Source: a bacterium
GTDB lineage: Bacteria > Zhuqueibacterota > QNDG01 > JAFGCO01
Direction: 5' to 3'
Length of the DNA: 22,470 nt
Assembly: GCA_016932575.1 (NCBI GenBank)
Contig: JAFGCO010000003.1
Span: 1 to 22,470, forward strand
In this document: piece by piece, positions 22,325 to 22,470 of the stretch
Layout: each line of letters opens with the position of its first letter
Numbering within the stretch: position 1 is the first letter of the stretch
Translations under genes and position numbers: made by a program
Notes under the pieces: model-generated
The model's database searches: none
The model's input: the letters and a program-made list of their open reading frames with translations, nothing else
What the model was told of the DNA's origin: nothing

Positions 22325-22470
22325 ATGAAAAAGAAAGAGAAGCCTCAGATTTTCAGTATTCAAAAGAATCCGGAAGGTGATCATGTAAACCGGCGAGAGT
22401 TTGTCAAAATCAGCTCAGCGATTGCCGCGGGATCCGTGGCCGGGGCTGTCAGCTCCTGTTCTGATCCGTC
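22325..22470 (+). CDS. WD5: N-terminus of a further Tat/WD40 paralog (partial)
   Basis: The gene runs off the window end. GGAG at 22311-22314 precedes ATG 22325. The visible 48 residues read KKKEKPQIFSIQKNP, Tat motif NRREFVKI, S-S-A-I-A-A-G-S-V-A-G-A-V-S and lipobox SSCSDPS, almost identical to WD3. It shows that the array continues to the right. Blades and tail cannot be seen. Confidence 0.85.
   Translation, partial: MKKKEKPQIFSIQKNPEGDHVNRREFVKISSAIAAGSVAGAVSSCSDP

Noticed and set aside
12943-22470. Cys-rich DNA repeats and 126-base blade repeats as a CRISPR-like array
   Set aside because: The 126-base periodicity is in frame and encodes WD40 blades; there are no short identical repeats with unique spacers.

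Overview
The window looks like a chromosomal segment of a Gram-negative, probably anaerobic or microaerophilic bacterium of the FCB superphylum (Calditrichota, KSB1, Ignavibacteria, Cloacimonadota or a relative). The main clue is three proteins ending in a Por/type IX secretion sorting domain of the 'QNYPNPFNP' kind (ends at 86, 4230 and 8510). Bacteriohemerythrin, four radical SAM enzymes, an FMN-binding lipoprotein and a Kelch-type secreted protein fit that picture. No lineage can be fixed from the sequence alone. No tRNA, rRNA, CRISPR array or intact transposase was seen.

Left part (1-9297), ordinary accessory content: the tail of a T9SS-secreted protein; a 1250-aa secreted multidomain protein (four CARDB-like domains, two CBM9-like domains, one CBM-like jelly roll, T9SS sorting domain); a repeat-rich spacer; bacteriohemerythrin; a DHPS-like metallo-beta-lactamase-fold lipoprotein; a small conserved lipoprotein; an FMN-binding lipoprotein; a 0.8-kb non-coding stretch with copy A of a structured repeat; a shortened Kelch/T9SS protein; and an NQO1/MdaB-type quinone reductase.

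Right part (9400-22470), all genes on the plus strand: this looks like an undescribed post-translational modification system. A tight, overlapping run encodes a radical SAM/SPASM enzyme, a COG2108-like radical SAM enzyme, a third radical SAM enzyme with a short SPASM-like tail, and a small PqqD-like (RRE) protein. The last of these overlaps, by ATGA, the first of at least five paralogous exported seven-bladed WD40 proteins. The WD40 proteins share three parts: an extended N-terminus with a K-P-x-I-[FY]-x-[IV]-Q motif followed by a twin-arginine (Tat) signal, usually with a lipobox; a very regular WD40 propeller; and a Cys-rich C-terminal tail of C-x-C-[DN]-x-V hexads ending in an invariant G-Y-W-Y-P-N. 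A lipoprotein with a degenerate metzincin zinc motif (HKMLHGFGYNH, Glu replaced by Lys) and Ca2+-binding D-x-D-x-D-G repeats, and a HemN/HutW-like radical SAM protein, sit inside the paralog array.

Working model (inference): the PqqD-like protein and the SPASM enzymes modify the Cys/Asp-rich or aromatic tail in the cytoplasm; the folded WD40 protein is then exported by Tat and lipid-anchored. The system would thus be RiPP-like, but with large folded proteins carrying the modified segment. The array grows by tandem duplication (spacers of the last copies align), one copy is frameshifted (WD1) and one looks recombined (WD2).
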